Notes: generated from the letters alone by a model not told the origin. A DNA stretch of 64,000 bases from Diphasiastrum complanatum (GCA_029204225.1 CM055099.1:55531173-55595172); one strand, 5' to 3'; positions 9,805 to 22,400 are shown, counted from the stretch's first letter. Numbers and translations are program-made.

Positions 9805-11294
9805 ATGTCTAATTTTGAATCCAGTTTGCTTTCTTTTTTTAATGAATTTGGTATTACTGATAGGTTGGACTATTTCAAAAATTTTTTTTCTCTTTTTCTT
9901 TTTATTCTACCTTCTATAACTAAGGGCCTTGGTGTGGAGGCATTTTCTGAGATATATCTCAGATTTAAGTCCCTGCTCAGTACTTAGCTATTCAGATCTC
10001 AGAATAAGGACATGATTCATTATCAGGACCTGGTGACACTCGACAAGCATATCTATAAAGCTAAGGTTGACAGAATGTTTACCAAGTTACATAATGATTT
10101 CAAGTCTGTAGATGAGTGCCAAATTCATAATAAAAAATATAGATTTGTTGATTTTCAGTCTGCTTTTGTTTTTTTTCTTTTGTTGAATATTTCTGACAAT
10201 TCGGAGACTGTGTCCGCCACTTCTGAAGCTACTTCTTCTAGTGGTAGTATAGATATTTTTTTTACTGATACGAGTGTTAATTTAGATGATTGTTCTGATT
10301 TTGATCCTGCTCAAAATAGGGCTACTTTTATAGGCCCTAGAATACTCACTACCCTTTCTCCTTCTGATAAATCTTTGATCACTTTGCCTACTTATAATAT
10401 AGATAATAATTCATTTTTGACAATATCAGATATATCGGATCTTTTTGACTTCACTAAAGCTGAAACTCTTTACATTTTGAGCAAAGAGCTTGATGAATTT
10501 TTGGATATAATTGATTTTGATGTTGATGATCTTCTCCCTGGTGTTGACGATGTAGATAATGATAAGTTTTAATTAGGGAAAGATTGCTTGAAAATGGTTG
10601 TGGAGGAAATGCGCAAAAAAGAAGATGATCTACCTTCTGAGAAGGAGTTTCTTAGAATCCAAAGTCAACTTGGTTTTCCATAGCCAACTGTCTATTCACC
10701 AAAAATATTGACATCAAAAGGTGGACATAATATTGATGGAAAGACAGTAATTAGAGAAGACAAAGCCAAATGCTTAAGTTTCTGTCTCTTATCAAGTACT
10801 AGTAGATTTGTTATGTCAAATTATATACTGGAGCTTACTTTGTTTTTTATCATTTTAGGAAACAATTTTCCTTGATGATTTCGCAATTTGTTGCGGAGGG
10901 CCGAGATCTTCTGCTGGAGAATTTTCAAGAGATCATGCACTGGGGCACTATCTGAAGTCCTTCAAAAACAATGAGAGTGTTGCCCATTCAAAGTTTCATC
11001 AACATGGTGAAACTATGATTATGGCAATCAAGGCACTGTCTTATTCTCTTGGAGGACATAATTTCAATAAGGTGCATAAAATAATTTTTGTAAAGAAAAA
11101 CTATTGTAGTTAAAATTTTAGAATATGGACCAGTGAATTCTATGCTCAGATCATCTCATTTTGTAGTGTATGTTGCTTACGTTGATCTGAGTAAGCATGA
11201 AAACTATGAGCTATTGGATCCATATGAAAGAAGAAAAATATTGCGTGATTCTAAGTTGCAACTTTCATTGGAAAAAATATCGGAAGCAGATTAG
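9805..11294 (+). pseudogene. Unknown E-element plus-strand gene, copy 1
   Basis: The first frame, 9,805-9,987, begins MSNFESSLLSFFNEF and ends at TAG. The main frame, 10,012-10,572, encodes an N-terminal basic/helical part (KAKVDRMFTKLHNDF), a Ser-rich linker and an acidic stretch (LDEFLDIIDFDVDDL). It is broken by TAA at 10,570 and TAG at 10,681, where copy 3 has sense codons. The donor of an intron near 10,770 reads TTAAGT instead of GTAAGT. Later exon sequence includes DHALGHYLKSFKNN and YVAYVDLSKHENYELLDPY. I do not recognise the family. Copies 2 and 3 lie at 31,755-33,005 and 33,499-34,932. The TAG at 9,985 is shared with copy 3, so the functional start may be 10,012. Confidence 0.55.
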
Positions 11295-11499
11295 ATACTG
11301 CTAAATTGTACTTTGTAAATATTTTTACTTAATATACAAAATTTTATTGTGTGTCTATAGCCTACTGGCTTGTATAAATTTGCATGCTTTTTGAAAGTTT
11401 TTATAATCCGTCGATTTTGTATTATGACGAATTTGGATTTTTCTGTGAAACCATTGAAAAAGTTGCAGTATATAGCTATTTTTCGTGCTAGTCCCGCCA

Positions 11500-13657
11500 T
11501 GTTTTTTGTGCTAGTCCTGCCATGTTGTGTACTTTTATGAAATGCCGCTCTTGCTTGCCAATGAGATTTTTCCATTCCTTGCGATGACCATATGCTAAGA
11601 CTTCCACTATATCTTGCAAAGAATGTCAAATGATGTCGTAATATGTGCTGCATGTCATAAAAACATAATCTAAGTTAGTACCAAAAGTATCTAATGTAAT
11701 TGCATATATTGGTCTATCGTAGTGTAAAATCAAAATCTTACCATATAATGTGTTATATGATCAATACCCCATGCACTTTGAACTGCATCCACAAATTCAT
11801 TGGTTGTTTTATGTATCATTTGAACATCAGTATTTGAAAATTTATCTTTTCTCAAGTATTTCACCATGTTGCTAACTTTTTCCAAACTTCTACTTTGTGT
11901 ATACGAGTAGAACCTTCTTCTTCGAAATCTTGAGTTGCTGCAATAATTTCTTTCTAAACCATGTATTGAATCTTAGACTGTTTGTCAGAATAATTTGATT
12001 AAAATCTTCGAGTTTTAAATCCTCCAATGCTCGGCTTGCATGGAATATTTCTTGTTTTACCTGATAGCTTGTCATCTGTTTTTTATTTTAACATGGCCTT
12101 TATGTAAGCCTGCTTTGGACAACACATCCTCTAATATGGAAATAACTTCCTTCGTAGAGGCCTCTGGCTCGGAATTCCATGCAAACAAGATGTGAAGATA
12201 TATCATTTTTTCTATAATACGCACCTCCGCATGCAATGTACAAATGTGAACATTTCGTAGAGGAATCGGTAGTACAGATTTCCAATTAGGATCTTCTTGA
12301 TCTCTTAATATTCCTGTACTCCTTGTCATGTCTTTTGTTGTTTTCATGCAGTACAAACGAGGGTGTTTAGAGTTAGCGCCATGAGATACATTGAACATAC
12401 ATTTTAATGTCTTCAGATCTCCTGCTAAATGCCATTCAATGTTGAAAGTGCCAATTCCAGGAATATGGAGTGGAATCCATCCATTTGATTTTCTATGGTG
12501 GCAGGATATGATGTTCTATTAAATATCCATGAGAGAATGTTATGGTCTTCTTTCAGTACCTATAAGAGAATACAAAAACGTGATTAGCCTCATAATATTA
12601 ACACAGAGAAGATTTTAGATATGAAATCCATATTCAAATGATTATTCCTATCTATTATGCGAAAGAATTGCTATACCTGAGATGGTGCCAACCACCAGAT
12701 ACCATTTTCTGATTGAACATTGAAATTGAGGCCTTCTGAGTCTTCTGAATTTGAAAGTGCTCCATTCATGATTGTGAGACTGACTCTTTCCATTTTTTGT
12801 CCATTTATAATTTCCGACTCATCTAACTTGAGAACAACTATCAACTTGTTATTGACATTCTCATTTGTAATAACGTAAAATTTTATGATGAATGTTAATA
12901 ACTGATTAATGTCAATAAATAAATTGTTGGAATCGTTATATGCTAGACTTTCTCCTTTCAAGCAATAGACTTCATTGATATGAGATGGATTACCAACTAT
13001 TGTCTGCATACCATGGTTTAACATGTCTTTTTTTTTTAAAAGATAAAATGGTCGTGGGATTGGAAACTTTTTAATATTTACCTATATCATCTTATATGTT
13101 GTTGCATATGCTTCCCTACTAATGATGGAAAAGTCACATGCCCCCTGAAACAATGTAATGTCTAATATTTTTTCAACTTCATCCATTATCCTATCAGTAA
13201 CTGAAGCCTTAATCTTTTTCATTTTATTATTATTTAGCATTAATTTCATAGATTTAGAAGTCAAGATAGAGCCTAGTGAGTTTCCAATTGAAATCTCATC
13301 GGCCAAATGGTCTTCAACAACCAATGCTGATATGCATTGCAAACATAATGTTCATGAAAATGTCAGTAGAAATTAGGACACTCATAGTATTCACAGCAGT
13401 ATATAATAAGCAAATTAGCAGAAAGTTGAAATGAATAAATAACAAAATTAGTGATTATGAATGAATCAAAAAGTTCAAGCAATATTCAATACCAAATAAG
13501 CTATAACTTACTTAAATGTACGGATTCGTCTTTTTCTATGACCTCCTCTAGATGATAGATCACATATATCCTTGTTTACCAGTATTTTCCTCTTGTTCCT
13601 TCGGACCTTTCTGTTGAACACATCCATATCTTTAACAAGAGACAAATATGAGATACG
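11500..13657 (-). pseudogene. Transposase-like gene of element E, 3' part (copy 1)
   Basis: A minus-strand, intron-bearing gene in conserved pieces. 13,657-13,508 is a basic segment (RRNKRKIL, GGHRKRRIRTFK). 13,342-13,082 ends QGACDFSIISREAY. 13,024-12,671 contains VVLKLDESEI and ends NGIWWLAPSQ. 12,560-12,405 has LSWIFNRTSYP and then a frameshift. 12,398-12,072 contains NVSHGA and LHAEVRIIEKMIYLHILFAW. A last piece near 11,653-11,500 contains GMEKSHWQAR. The copy at 48,000-50,458 keeps the same order. A conserved Asp in KLDE and a late Glu in GMEKSH would suit a DDE-type transposase, but I cannot prove the fold. The gene is cut at 13,657 by copia B and resumes at 25,264. Confidence 0.55.
13653..13657 (+). 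repeat. Target site duplication of copia B (left), ATACG
   Basis: ATACG lies directly before the 5' LTR and again directly after the 3' LTR at 25,264-25,268. Confidence 0.95.
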
Positions 13658-14306
13658 TGTGAAAGATTCAACTAGTTTCATCACATTTTGCAATATTTTC
13701 ATATTTGACATATTGAGGCCAAAACTTGTTTTAGACTTAGAGGTTGACCTCTCAAAGTTCATTAGTCTAAATTTCATTTGAATAAACACTTTTTGAAAGT
13801 GTAGGAAAGATAGAATGCGGGTTTGAGTAGCTTCAATTTGAATAAGTTGGGTACATTGAATCTAGACCCAAAATTGGTAGGATTAGCATTTTGGTGGGAA
13901 AGCCAAGGGGCCAAATAGGGTTTGGACCTGTTATAAAAGGATGTAACTCGTGGAGAGAGTCATCTTCTCTCTTCTCTATCTCATTTCATGTTTATACATG
14001 GTTCTCTTGGGTTCTACTATCCATTGGTGCACTATCTTGGTGATTGCTTGCAATTCTATGTGTAGAATGATCTATATTTGCTATTTTTGGATCCACACGT
14101 ATGAAATATAGTAGCTTGCTGGTTTTGTACGGACAGCAATAGTACATAATCATTTCATTCAAGTTTGATCAAGTTCTATTAGTGTTTGCATCTCAAAATG
14201 TGTGTAGATGCTGATTTTTCTACATTGGTGAAATTGGTAGGTATTTCTCTTTCTAACCAAAGATCATTCAAGTAGATTGGATCTTAAGGATCTGAAATCT
14301 TTCACA
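13658..14306 (+). repeat. 5' LTR of copia B
   Basis: 649 bp from TGTGAAAG to TTTCACA. A TATA box (TTATAAAAGG) lies at 13,931-13,940. The CACACGTGTG palindrome conserved in related LTRs has mutated here to CACACGTATG near 14,095. This LTR drives transcription of B. Confidence 0.95.
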
Positions 14307-14318
14307 TGGTATCAGAGC
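14307..14318 (+). promoter_or_regulatory. Primer binding site of copia B
   Basis: TGGTATCAGAGC directly follows the LTR. It is complementary to the 3' end of initiator tRNA-Met, the usual primer for plant copia reverse transcription. Confidence 0.9.
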
Positions 14319-14907
14319 TTGTGTTTCAGGTTATGAAGGAGGAAATCATATCTATCAATGATTTGGTGAAGATATCAAGTCTAGAGCATGCTAGAGAGGA
14401 TTCTACACCAAAATCGGATTTTTTGCTTTTGTAGATTGAATCTTTTGTAGATCAAAACATTAAATAGGTAAATATACTTGTTCAATTTCATTTTTTGAAT
14501 TCACATGCTGGATTTGGCCGATTTTTGGATCATTGGTTCAGCCTAAGTGGTGGCTTATAGATTGCATATCAAATTTTTCAACATTTGCATGTAGATTTGG
14601 AATAGTCAATTTTTTGTGATTTTGTCAAAACCCTAATTTTGATTGGATCTCTAGATAGTGAGGTTTTTGGACTTCATTTGAGTGTTTTTCAATCTTAGGA
14701 AGTGGCAAAAGCCATTAGATTGAGGATAGATCATAGGTTGATCAAGATTCCATGATTCTATGTGTTGATTTGCTTGGATAAGTGATAGAAGAGAATTTGT
14801 GAGATAGTTTTAAATCTTGGTGATTTCTTTTGAAAGCATTTGTTGTTCTTCAAAGGAGTGCTTTGTGCATTGAAGCAGGTTGAAAGAGAAGATCAGGTCA
14901 TTGCTAC
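14319..14907 (+). other. Untranslated leader of copia B
   Basis: 589 bp without an open frame separate the PBS from the gag ATG. Related sequence occurs in inverse orientation in F (30,870-31,459) and in part in D. It would hold packaging and dimerisation signals, but none can be read directly. Confidence 0.7.
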
Positions 14908-15564
14908 ATGGCAACCTCAATTGGAGTCATGTTGGAAGCCAATAATAGGCTTACCTCAAGTAACTATTCATCATGGAAAGTGAGGATGGAGTCACTTCTT
15001 GAGATAAATGATGTTTTGGATATTGTTGTAGATTTGGAAGAGATACCAACAACACAACAAGATCAATTGAGGTATGACAAGAGGGCCAAGAAGGCTCTAC
15101 ACATGATAAAAATGAATGTTACCAATGAACTTCTCAAGGAAGTTGGTAAGTGCACATCATCTTTGGAAGCTTGGAATTCATTGAAGAAGCTTTATGAATC
15201 CAAGTCTACTTCTAGAGTGTTGACTCTACAAAGGAAAATCTTTTCTTGTTTGCAAAAGAATGAAGAAAGTCCAAGTACTTTTGTTTTGAGAATGAAAGCA
15301 TTGAATGATGAGTTAGCTTGCATAGATGAAAGCATGAAGGAAGGAGAGCTTATTCAAGTGATTCTTAATGGCTTGTTGGATGCTCATGCCAGCATTGTTC
15401 AAAGTATTGCTATTCAAAAGACTTTGCCAAGTTTGATGGATCTTCAAAAAATCTTGATCAATGAGGAATATAGGCTTCAAGCAAGAGGTGGATCTACATC
15501 TTCAAGAGGATGCTATGTTCACAAAGGGCAAATTCAAGGGCAAAACCAAGAGCAAGTGGTCTAA
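14908..15564 (+). pseudogene. Copia B Gag, N-terminal frame
   Basis: A 218-residue frame starting MATSIGVMLEANNRL. It carries the typical copia Gag sequence, with NYSSWKVRMESLLE near residue 20 and helical repeats such as LHMIKMNVTNELLKEVGK. Gag forms the virus-like particle in which reverse transcription takes place. The frame leaves register near 15,510 (at ...STSSRG) and ends at 15,564. The real continuation, with the zinc knuckle, is in the overlapping frame from 15,461. One small indel therefore separates Gag's N-terminus from its nucleocapsid part. In C the same region is one frame. Confidence 0.88.
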
Positions 15565-17329
15565 AGGGCAAGATCAAGTGGATGCTTCTTCAAGTGGCAA
15601 AAAGAAAGATAGATCAAAGCTCAAGTGCTTCTATTGTGGCATCAAAGGACACTTTGCAAGTGAGTGCTACAAGAAGAAGAGATATCAAGGAGACAAGCAA
15701 GGTAATCTTACTCTTGATGAGGATGGTTTGGATGTGCAAGATGCAAATGATGATGCTTTTGTGATGTCTTCATGTATGCTTGCTAATGATGGAGATCTAG
15801 ATCCTTGGTGGATTGATAGTGGAGCAAGTTCACACATGACCTTTCACAAAGAGTACTTCACTTCTTTGTTGGCATATGGAGATGACAAGAGGGTGATGTA
15901 CACGGCCAATGATGGTGTGTGTGCAATCAAAGGGATTGGCACAATTCCTATTTCTCTCTCTACAAATAAGAATGTTCATTTGGAGGATGTCTTGTTTATT
16001 CCATCTATTACCAAGAATCTACTTAGTGTGAGCCAAATGCTAAGTAAAGGCCTCAAGGTGGAGTTTGATGGAGATGCTTGTTTGATCAAAAGGAAGGATG
16101 TCTTGATTGGAAAAGGTAAAAGACAAGGGAAGTTGTTCAAACTACATGCTTTTTTCATTGCTAACCAAGTTGGGTGTGTTGCAAGGGAGCAAATTTCTAT
16201 TCAAGAGGTTTGGCACAAAAGGATGGGACACCTCAACTTCAAGTCATTGGAGGTAATGGCAAGGAAGAAGGTTGTGATTGGTCTTCCAAGTTCCTTAAGT
16301 AATGACAAGCATGTTTGTGAGTCTTGTGCTTTGTCTAAGTCACATAGACTACCTTATACTAGATCTATTTCTAGATCTACAAAGCCTTTTCAACTTGTAC
16401 ATTCGGATATTCATGGATTTACTACAATTAGCAATAGTGGAGCTAAGATGTATGTAACATTCATTGTAGATTTTAGTAGATTTTGTTGGATCTATCTACT
16501 AAACAGCAAGGATGAAGTGTATGATGTCTTTGTCAAGTTCAAGAATGCAAGGGAGAACCAATTCTCCACAAAGATCAAGTGCTTGAGAGGTGACAATGGT
16601 GGTGAGTACATATCTAACAAGTTCAAGGCCTTTTGTGATAAGCATGGGATCAAGAGGGAGTATACAACATCAAGGACTCCACAACAAAATGGAGTGGCTG
16701 AAAGGAAGAATAGGACTTTATGTGAAAGTTCTAAATCTATGAGGTTAAGTGCTAATCTTGACAAACCATTTTGGGATCAAGCTTTTTTGTGTGCCAATTT
16801 CTTGTGCAATAGGTGGCCGAGTGCTATTTTGGATGGAAGGACACCTTTTGAGATGCTATTCAAGAGGAGGCCGAGTGTCAACTTTCTAAGAACCTTTGGA
16901 TGCACATGCTATGTCAACATTACTCTTGATGATAGGACCAAGGAGGATCCATCTTCAAGAAGAGGTATTTTTGTTGGATATAGTGAGGTGAGTAAAGCCT
17001 ACAAGGTTTACATTCCTTCTACTAACAAAGTGATTTTTGGTAGAGATGTCATTTTTGATGAGGGAAACATTCCAAAGGTGTCTTCAAGCATGATTGATGG
17101 TAAAGTAGATGGTTCTAACATTCTTGATGTTGATGAGAAGGATCCTACTTTGGATGGTGGTGATGATGGACCTTCATCAAGTCAAAAGCCAAGGAGAACA
17201 TCAAGAGAAAGACAAGTACCTTCAAGGCTCACATATGATCAAAAAGGTAAGCAAGTAGTTTCTGGAAATTATGTTGCTTTCCTAACCTCTTTGGATGAGC
17301 CTACAAGTGTAGATCAAGCAAGGAAATAA
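15461..17329 (+). pseudogene. Copia B nucleocapsid-protease-integrase frame
   Basis: A 622-residue frame (its first ATG is inside gag). Zinc knuckle CFYCGIKGHFASEC is near residues 58-71. Protease active site WWIDSGASSHM is near residue 118. The GAG-pre-integrase region has VWHKRMGHLNF and CESCALSKSH (HHCC zinc site). The integrase core has HSDIHG, RGDNGGEY and the Glu in TPQQNGVAERKN (DDE), followed by the post-integrase region FVGYSEVSKAYKVY. All three integrase acidic residues are present. The frame stops at 17,329, 15 bases before the point where RT would begin. The domains look intact, so this part may have been functional after the RT was lost. Confidence 0.93.
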
Positions 17330-17347
17330 GAGGAGTGGATCCCAGCA

Positions 17348-17609
17348 ATGGATCTTGAGTATCGATCTCTTATGAAGAGTGAAACATCTTTTGGAAGATC
17401 TTCTTGTGTACATGGAGCTATGCAAGTGGATGGATGTTATCTTGCTGTAAAATCAAGTAATGGATCTGGAAAACAAAGTTTGTTCAATGACTTTGATGAT
17501 CAAGTTGAAGATCAAGAAAATGATCTCAAAGCGCTTCAACTAGTCAATAGGGAAGTTGGCAATTTGGAGCTAGTCAAGAGCATCAAAGGAGAGGTAATTG
17601 GCAAGGGTG
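17348..17609 (+). pseudogene. Captured unknown domain in copia B, part 1 (before nested A)
   Basis: After EEWIPAMDLEYRSLMKS, which still matches the start of the copia RT region, the frame switches at about 17,385 to unfamiliar sequence (GRSSCVHGAMQVDG) and an acidic stretch (FDDQVEDQENDL). It ends LELVKSIKGEVIGKG at the insertion point of A. Element A carries a related stretch, with SKLVKSIKEETNGQG near 21,630. The frame resumes without loss at 23,187 once A and one GGGTG copy are ignored. No RT motif is present, and I do not recognise the domain. Confidence 0.75.
17605..17609 (+). repeat. Target site duplication of copia A (left), GGGTG
   Basis: GGGTG lies immediately before the A 5' LTR and again at 23,182-23,186 immediately after its 3' LTR. 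Confidence 0.95.
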
Positions 17610-18256
17610 TGTGAAAATTGTCAACATTTCCTTGTCTAGTTTTAGGCCAAAATTGCTAAAAATGGCACATAGTTTAGGATCTGACTTTTCACACGTGTGA
17701 AACAGGTCTAGATATTTTTAGTAAGTGTATTTTTTCAGTATGAAGAAGTGTCAAACTTCAAGACCTTCGAAATGAGTCCATTTTCATGTATTTTGGACAT
17801 ATATGCCAATTTTACCTATATAGGGCATATTTTAGGTAAGGAGGGTCTAGAGAGAGGAGAGAGAGTCATCTCTCTCAGCTATATATAGCAGGTAGGCCGT
17901 GGAGAAACAGGTTGGAGCAGATCCATTGTATTCATTTGCTTAATGAGAGATTTTTCTATTGGGTTCTCCTTCCATTGTTGGCATTGTGTAGTGATTGAGT
18001 TCAAGCTTTGTGTGTATGATCTTAGGTGCTTTCCAAAAGTGGTAGGCTGATGTATTATGGACTGTATAATGCTATTTTGGGCCGCACTTGATGTTTATGG
18101 AAGTTTCCATTTGTGATAAATGCTTTTTGATCAAGTTCTTTGCATTCTAGGTAGCATAGAATGTGTTGCCAATTCCTAGCTTATGTAGTTTGGAGTGCAA
18201 GCATTCAAGCCAATGATCTTGGAGTTTAGATCCACTTAGGATCTGTATTTTTCACA
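17610..18256 (+). repeat. 5' LTR of copia A
   Basis: 647 bp from TGTGAAAATTG to TTTTTCACA. It contains a 16-bp palindrome around CACGTG at 17,687-17,702, a GA-rich run, and TATATAT at 17,880-17,886. The last ~240 bp are nearly identical to the C LTR, while the first half is clearly diverged from it. A and C are therefore subfamilies sharing the transcribed and PBS-proximal part. Confidence 0.96.
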
Positions 18257-18268
18257 TGGTATCAGAGC
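18257..18268 (+). promoter_or_regulatory. Primer binding site of copia A
   Basis: TGGTATCAGAGC directly after the LTR, complementary to initiator tRNA-Met and the same as in B and C. Confidence 0.92.
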
Positions 18269-19428
18269 TGGTTGGCTTCTATTTACAGTAAGTATTCCAT
18301 TTTTGGTGATATTTGGATGTTTGATCAAGTTCTAGCATGATTTTGCATTGCTTTGTTGATCAAATCTTACTAACCTTTGTTTTGTGAGTTGAACTTGTGG
18401 ATCAAAAGCATATTTCAGGTCTATTGAAGATCAGAGGCTGAAAAGAAACTATTTTGGATCAGATCATAACACCTAATCATTTGTGATTGTGAGGCTTGTG
18501 CATATTCAATACTAACAATGTTCTTTTCAATCCTATTGTTGACAATCTCCATTCTTGGATGAACACTCTCCTTAAGTGGATGAAACTTCTCCTTAAGTGG
18601 ATGACAAATGCTCTTTTGAGTGAGTTGTAATTCTCCTAAAGGCTGAGCAAAGCTCCCATTTGGATGAAAGATCCCCTTTTTTGGGTGAACATATTGTAAG
18701 CTCCATTGTGAAGAGCATATTGTAAAGATTGTCATCAATTTTGGCATAAATTTTGGTGTACTTTGTTGAGCATGTAAGTAACTCTCCTTATGTAATTTGA
18801 TTGGAGCATTTGCTGGAAGGTGTTAACCATTATGCAAGTGTGTTTTCAGGTTCTTAACAGGTTGAGGAACATTCTCATGTGAAGTGATCTTAGATCTACA
18901 TCTAAACACCAAGATTTGACAAGATAGTGAAGCTAGTCTTGTGATTCACTAAGTGTGCTCATTCATTCACCTCTAAATCTTGTATTTATCACTTGCTGGA
19001 GTTTATAAACTTTTAGAAGTGTGGTTTACATGTGGTTTTACAGGTTGAATCAATATCTTAGTGTGTTGATCATATGTTGATCAAGTTTGTTCATTACTAG
19101 GTAATCTTGGCATCCTAGTTTTGGGTATTTTCTAAGAATGCAAGTAACTCTTCACACCATAACTTGATTTGGTCACTTGCTGGAAAGTTTGAGAGCTTAA
19201 GCAAGAGTGTGTTCAGGTTGGTTTGATTTTGTAATCCATTCTTAGTGTGTGCAAAGTGTTGCATGTGTTTCAATCTTCCTTTCTATGCTTGGAAACCATC
19301 TAGGTTCAAGATAGAAGTGTTTTAGGGTCCTAAATCTTCATAGATCTCTTTATCTATCATTTGTTGAGAGAAAAGTGAGTGCTAAGTGCTTTAGGACAGA
19401 ACCTAAAAGTTGAAGAAACATTAGAATC
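18269..19428 (+). other. Long leader of copia A
   Basis: 1,160 bp, almost identical to the C leader (52,055-53,214). It includes a short direct repeat (CTCCTTAAGTGGATGA, near 18,571 and 18,592) and repeated CTTGCTGGA words. On the minus strand a 108-residue frame (18,747-18,421) with His-Pro repeats is open in both A and C. I treat that as a by-product of recent common descent. The leader probably carries the packaging signal that lets helper Gag or RT recognise A. Confidence 0.75.
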
Positions 19429-22400
19429 ATGGCTTCCAATGGTGGGATCATGCTAGAGTCTAGTGAAAGGTTGAGTTCATCAAACTACTCTACTTGGAAA
19501 GTGAGGATGGAGTCCTTACTTGAGTTGAATGAACTCATGGACATAGTTGCAGAAATTGAAGAGAGACCTCTCACACTTCAAGAGCAACAAAGGTTTGATA
19601 AGAAGGCCAAAAGGGCTCTTCATATCATTAAAATGAATGTTACAAATGAACTTCTCAAGGAAGTTGGAAAGTGTCAAAGTGCAAGTGAGGCATGGAATGC
19701 CTTAAAGAAGCTCTTTGAATCAAAGTCCACATCTAGGGTATTGACCCTAAGGAGACAAATATTTTCTAGTAGGCAAAGAGAGGGTGAAAGTGCTCATGCA
19801 TTTATCTTGAGAGTTAAGTCCCTAAGTGATGATTTAGCATGCATTGATGAGAACATAAAAGATGGTGAAATAGTCCAAGTTATGTTGAATGGTTTGCTAA
19901 ATGAACATGCTAACCTTGTGCAAAGTTTTGCCATTCAAAGAGTCTTGCCAAGTGTGGTTGACTTGCAAGAAATCTTATTGGCTGAAGAACATAGGTTGCA
20001 ATCAAAGCTTGATGGTGCATCCTTGCAAGGTGGAGGTGAAGAGGCTTTCTTCACAAAAGGCAAATTCAAGGGCAAAGGTAAAGGCAAAGGGAAATGGTCC
20101 AAAGGTGGTAACTTTGATCATGATGATCACTCTTCCTCTTCCTCTTCTACTAAGAACAATAAGTCAAAGTTCAAGTGCTTTTATTGTGGGATAAAAGGAC
20201 ATTTTGCAAATGAATGCCATAAGAAACAAAATGCTAGATCTAGGTTGAGATCTAATGTACTTCTTGGAGATGATAATTGTTGTGCTAACTTGGCAAGCTT
20301 TGGTGAATCTATGGTCAATTTTTTGGATCCATTGGATCTTGAAGATGCACTAGTGTTACCTACTAGTGATATGGAGTCATGTGGAGCTAAATTAGCATCA
20401 TGTTTGTACTCTTCTACTCATGGACTTCCAAGGCTTGTTGGTTCTTCAATGGTGCTAGATGGCAAGTGCAAAAATGGAAAAGGTAAGGAAGGAGCTAACT
20501 TCATCAATGGAGTTGATGAAGATTCTTCTTTGGAAGTGATTGTTGCTAATGACTTGTTTGTTCATATGGAAAAAGATGGAGATGCTAAGTGTCATTCTTT
20601 GCAAGAAGATGGTTGTTCTTCTAATTCTTTTCATATTGATGTATGTAATCATGTGGGAAAAGATGATGGTGCTTTGAGCATGCTTGAAGGAAATGGTTCT
20701 TTTACATCTTTTTGTGATAAAGTCATTTGTGCAACAAGTGGTGTCACATTTATTCATAAAAAGAGTAGATCAAAGGTTTCTATCATGAGACTTGGTGAGG
20801 GAGATCACAAGTCAAAAGGAAGAGAAGTATGTGAAGTGTTCAAAGTAGGATGTACTTTGAATGATGTTTTTATGAACGATAGTGAGGAAGAATCATTATC
20901 ATATGACTCATTACCTAAATCATTGAGTAGAAGTTCATGTTTGAAAAGAGAGAGTACTTCAATCACTCTTATGTTGAAGGTACTAAGGATTCTTTTATTG
21001 GCTTCTAATATTCAAGAGTCTTCTACTTCTTATGGTGCAACTATCAAGAGGGAGGTTTCTAACTTTTGTGGTGCTAGCATTAAGAGGGAGTCTTGTGAAG
21101 GAAAGGGCAATGGAAGAGTGGTTCTTGGGAAGATCCAAAGCATGGATCTAACATCTCTTCATCAACTCAAAGCATTCTATGATTGTGGTGGATTGTTCAT
21201 TCATGGTCAAGATGGCAAAAGGTTGGTTGAAGAAGACTACATGGAGCAACTCAAGTGGCAACTTCTTCAAGGCAAGGGAGATATCATTGGTGAGCTTATT
21301 GAGGTTTGTTATGAACTCAAGAGGGCTGTTTTGATTAGGTTTGATACTCATCTTCACCTACTCTACTTCATGTTAAATGGAAATGTTGGAATCTATCTTT
21401 TGGTTTATGATGGTGGCATTGTTTTCACTAACTATAGTGAAGGGTCAAATTTGAGCATTGATGAGATCTTGTGGGATCTTAATCATGTGTTTGAGAGGGA
21501 GTATCTTCAGAGTTTCAGATCTGAAGATGTTCACATATGCAAGATCTTTGATGTCTTATTGGAAGATCAAGAGGTTGATCTTGGATTGCTTCATCAACAC
21601 CAAGAGACAAGTGGCAATTCGAAGCTAGTGAAAAGCATCAAAGAAGAGACAAATGGTCAAGGCATTTTGGATCTGTTTTTACAGGTTCTTGAAGGTTCAA
21701 GTAAGGTCTTTGGAGCTTCAAGGAAGTGTCTTCTTACTCTACCTCACTTGCCTAATCTCATGTATGAACATTGTTATGTCAATGTGTTGAAATTGTCAAA
21801 TTTCAATAAAACTAGTTCCATAGTTTTGCATCCTTTGGATCTTGGAGATGGAATAGTTATCATTGCTGGTTTGTATGATCAAGTACATGAATTCATTCAG
21901 ATCTTGAAAGGTATTGAAGTGGTCAATATGTTTTCTTTTGAACAAAGTTCAAGATCTAGTATTCTAGTGTTGGCAAATTGGCAACTTGTTGACATTGTAG
22001 GATCAAGCGTTGTGTGCAAATCTTGTGGAGGTACTTCAAGTATTTCAAGTTCAGGTTTTGGTCATTCAAATGGAGTAGGGAACACATCTTTTTGGCATTC
22101 ATTCACTCAAAGGCTTTCATGGATTGAAGATCTACAAAGGCAAGGTGGTGATGGAAGTTCATTCATGGAGATACATGTTGCATTCACTATATGTATAGTG
22201 AAATGTGGAGGAGGCATGCAAACACTTGTTGATCACTTTCATTTACAACTTGTTTGCTGCTATTTTACAGAGAAACCAGAGATGGATACATGGAGGAATT
22301 CATTAATTGAGATTCTATGTTCTTTTACATGTACCATTTTTATGATTCTATGTAAAATTGATGTAAGAAATAGTGAAGCATCCTATATGGACACTATTAT

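Noticed and set aside
11890-12075. An independent small gene on the minus strand
   Set aside because: It follows the E transposase-like gene in the same orientation and fits better as a broken downstream exon.
19901-20194. Second plus-strand frame inside Gag of A (also 53,687-53,980 in C)
   Set aside because: It is present in both only because the two Gag genes are nearly identical, and its translation has no known pattern.
21148-21357. Minus-strand frames inside the A polyprotein as separate genes
   Set aside because: They are short shadows of the long plus-strand frame, without promoter or motif support.
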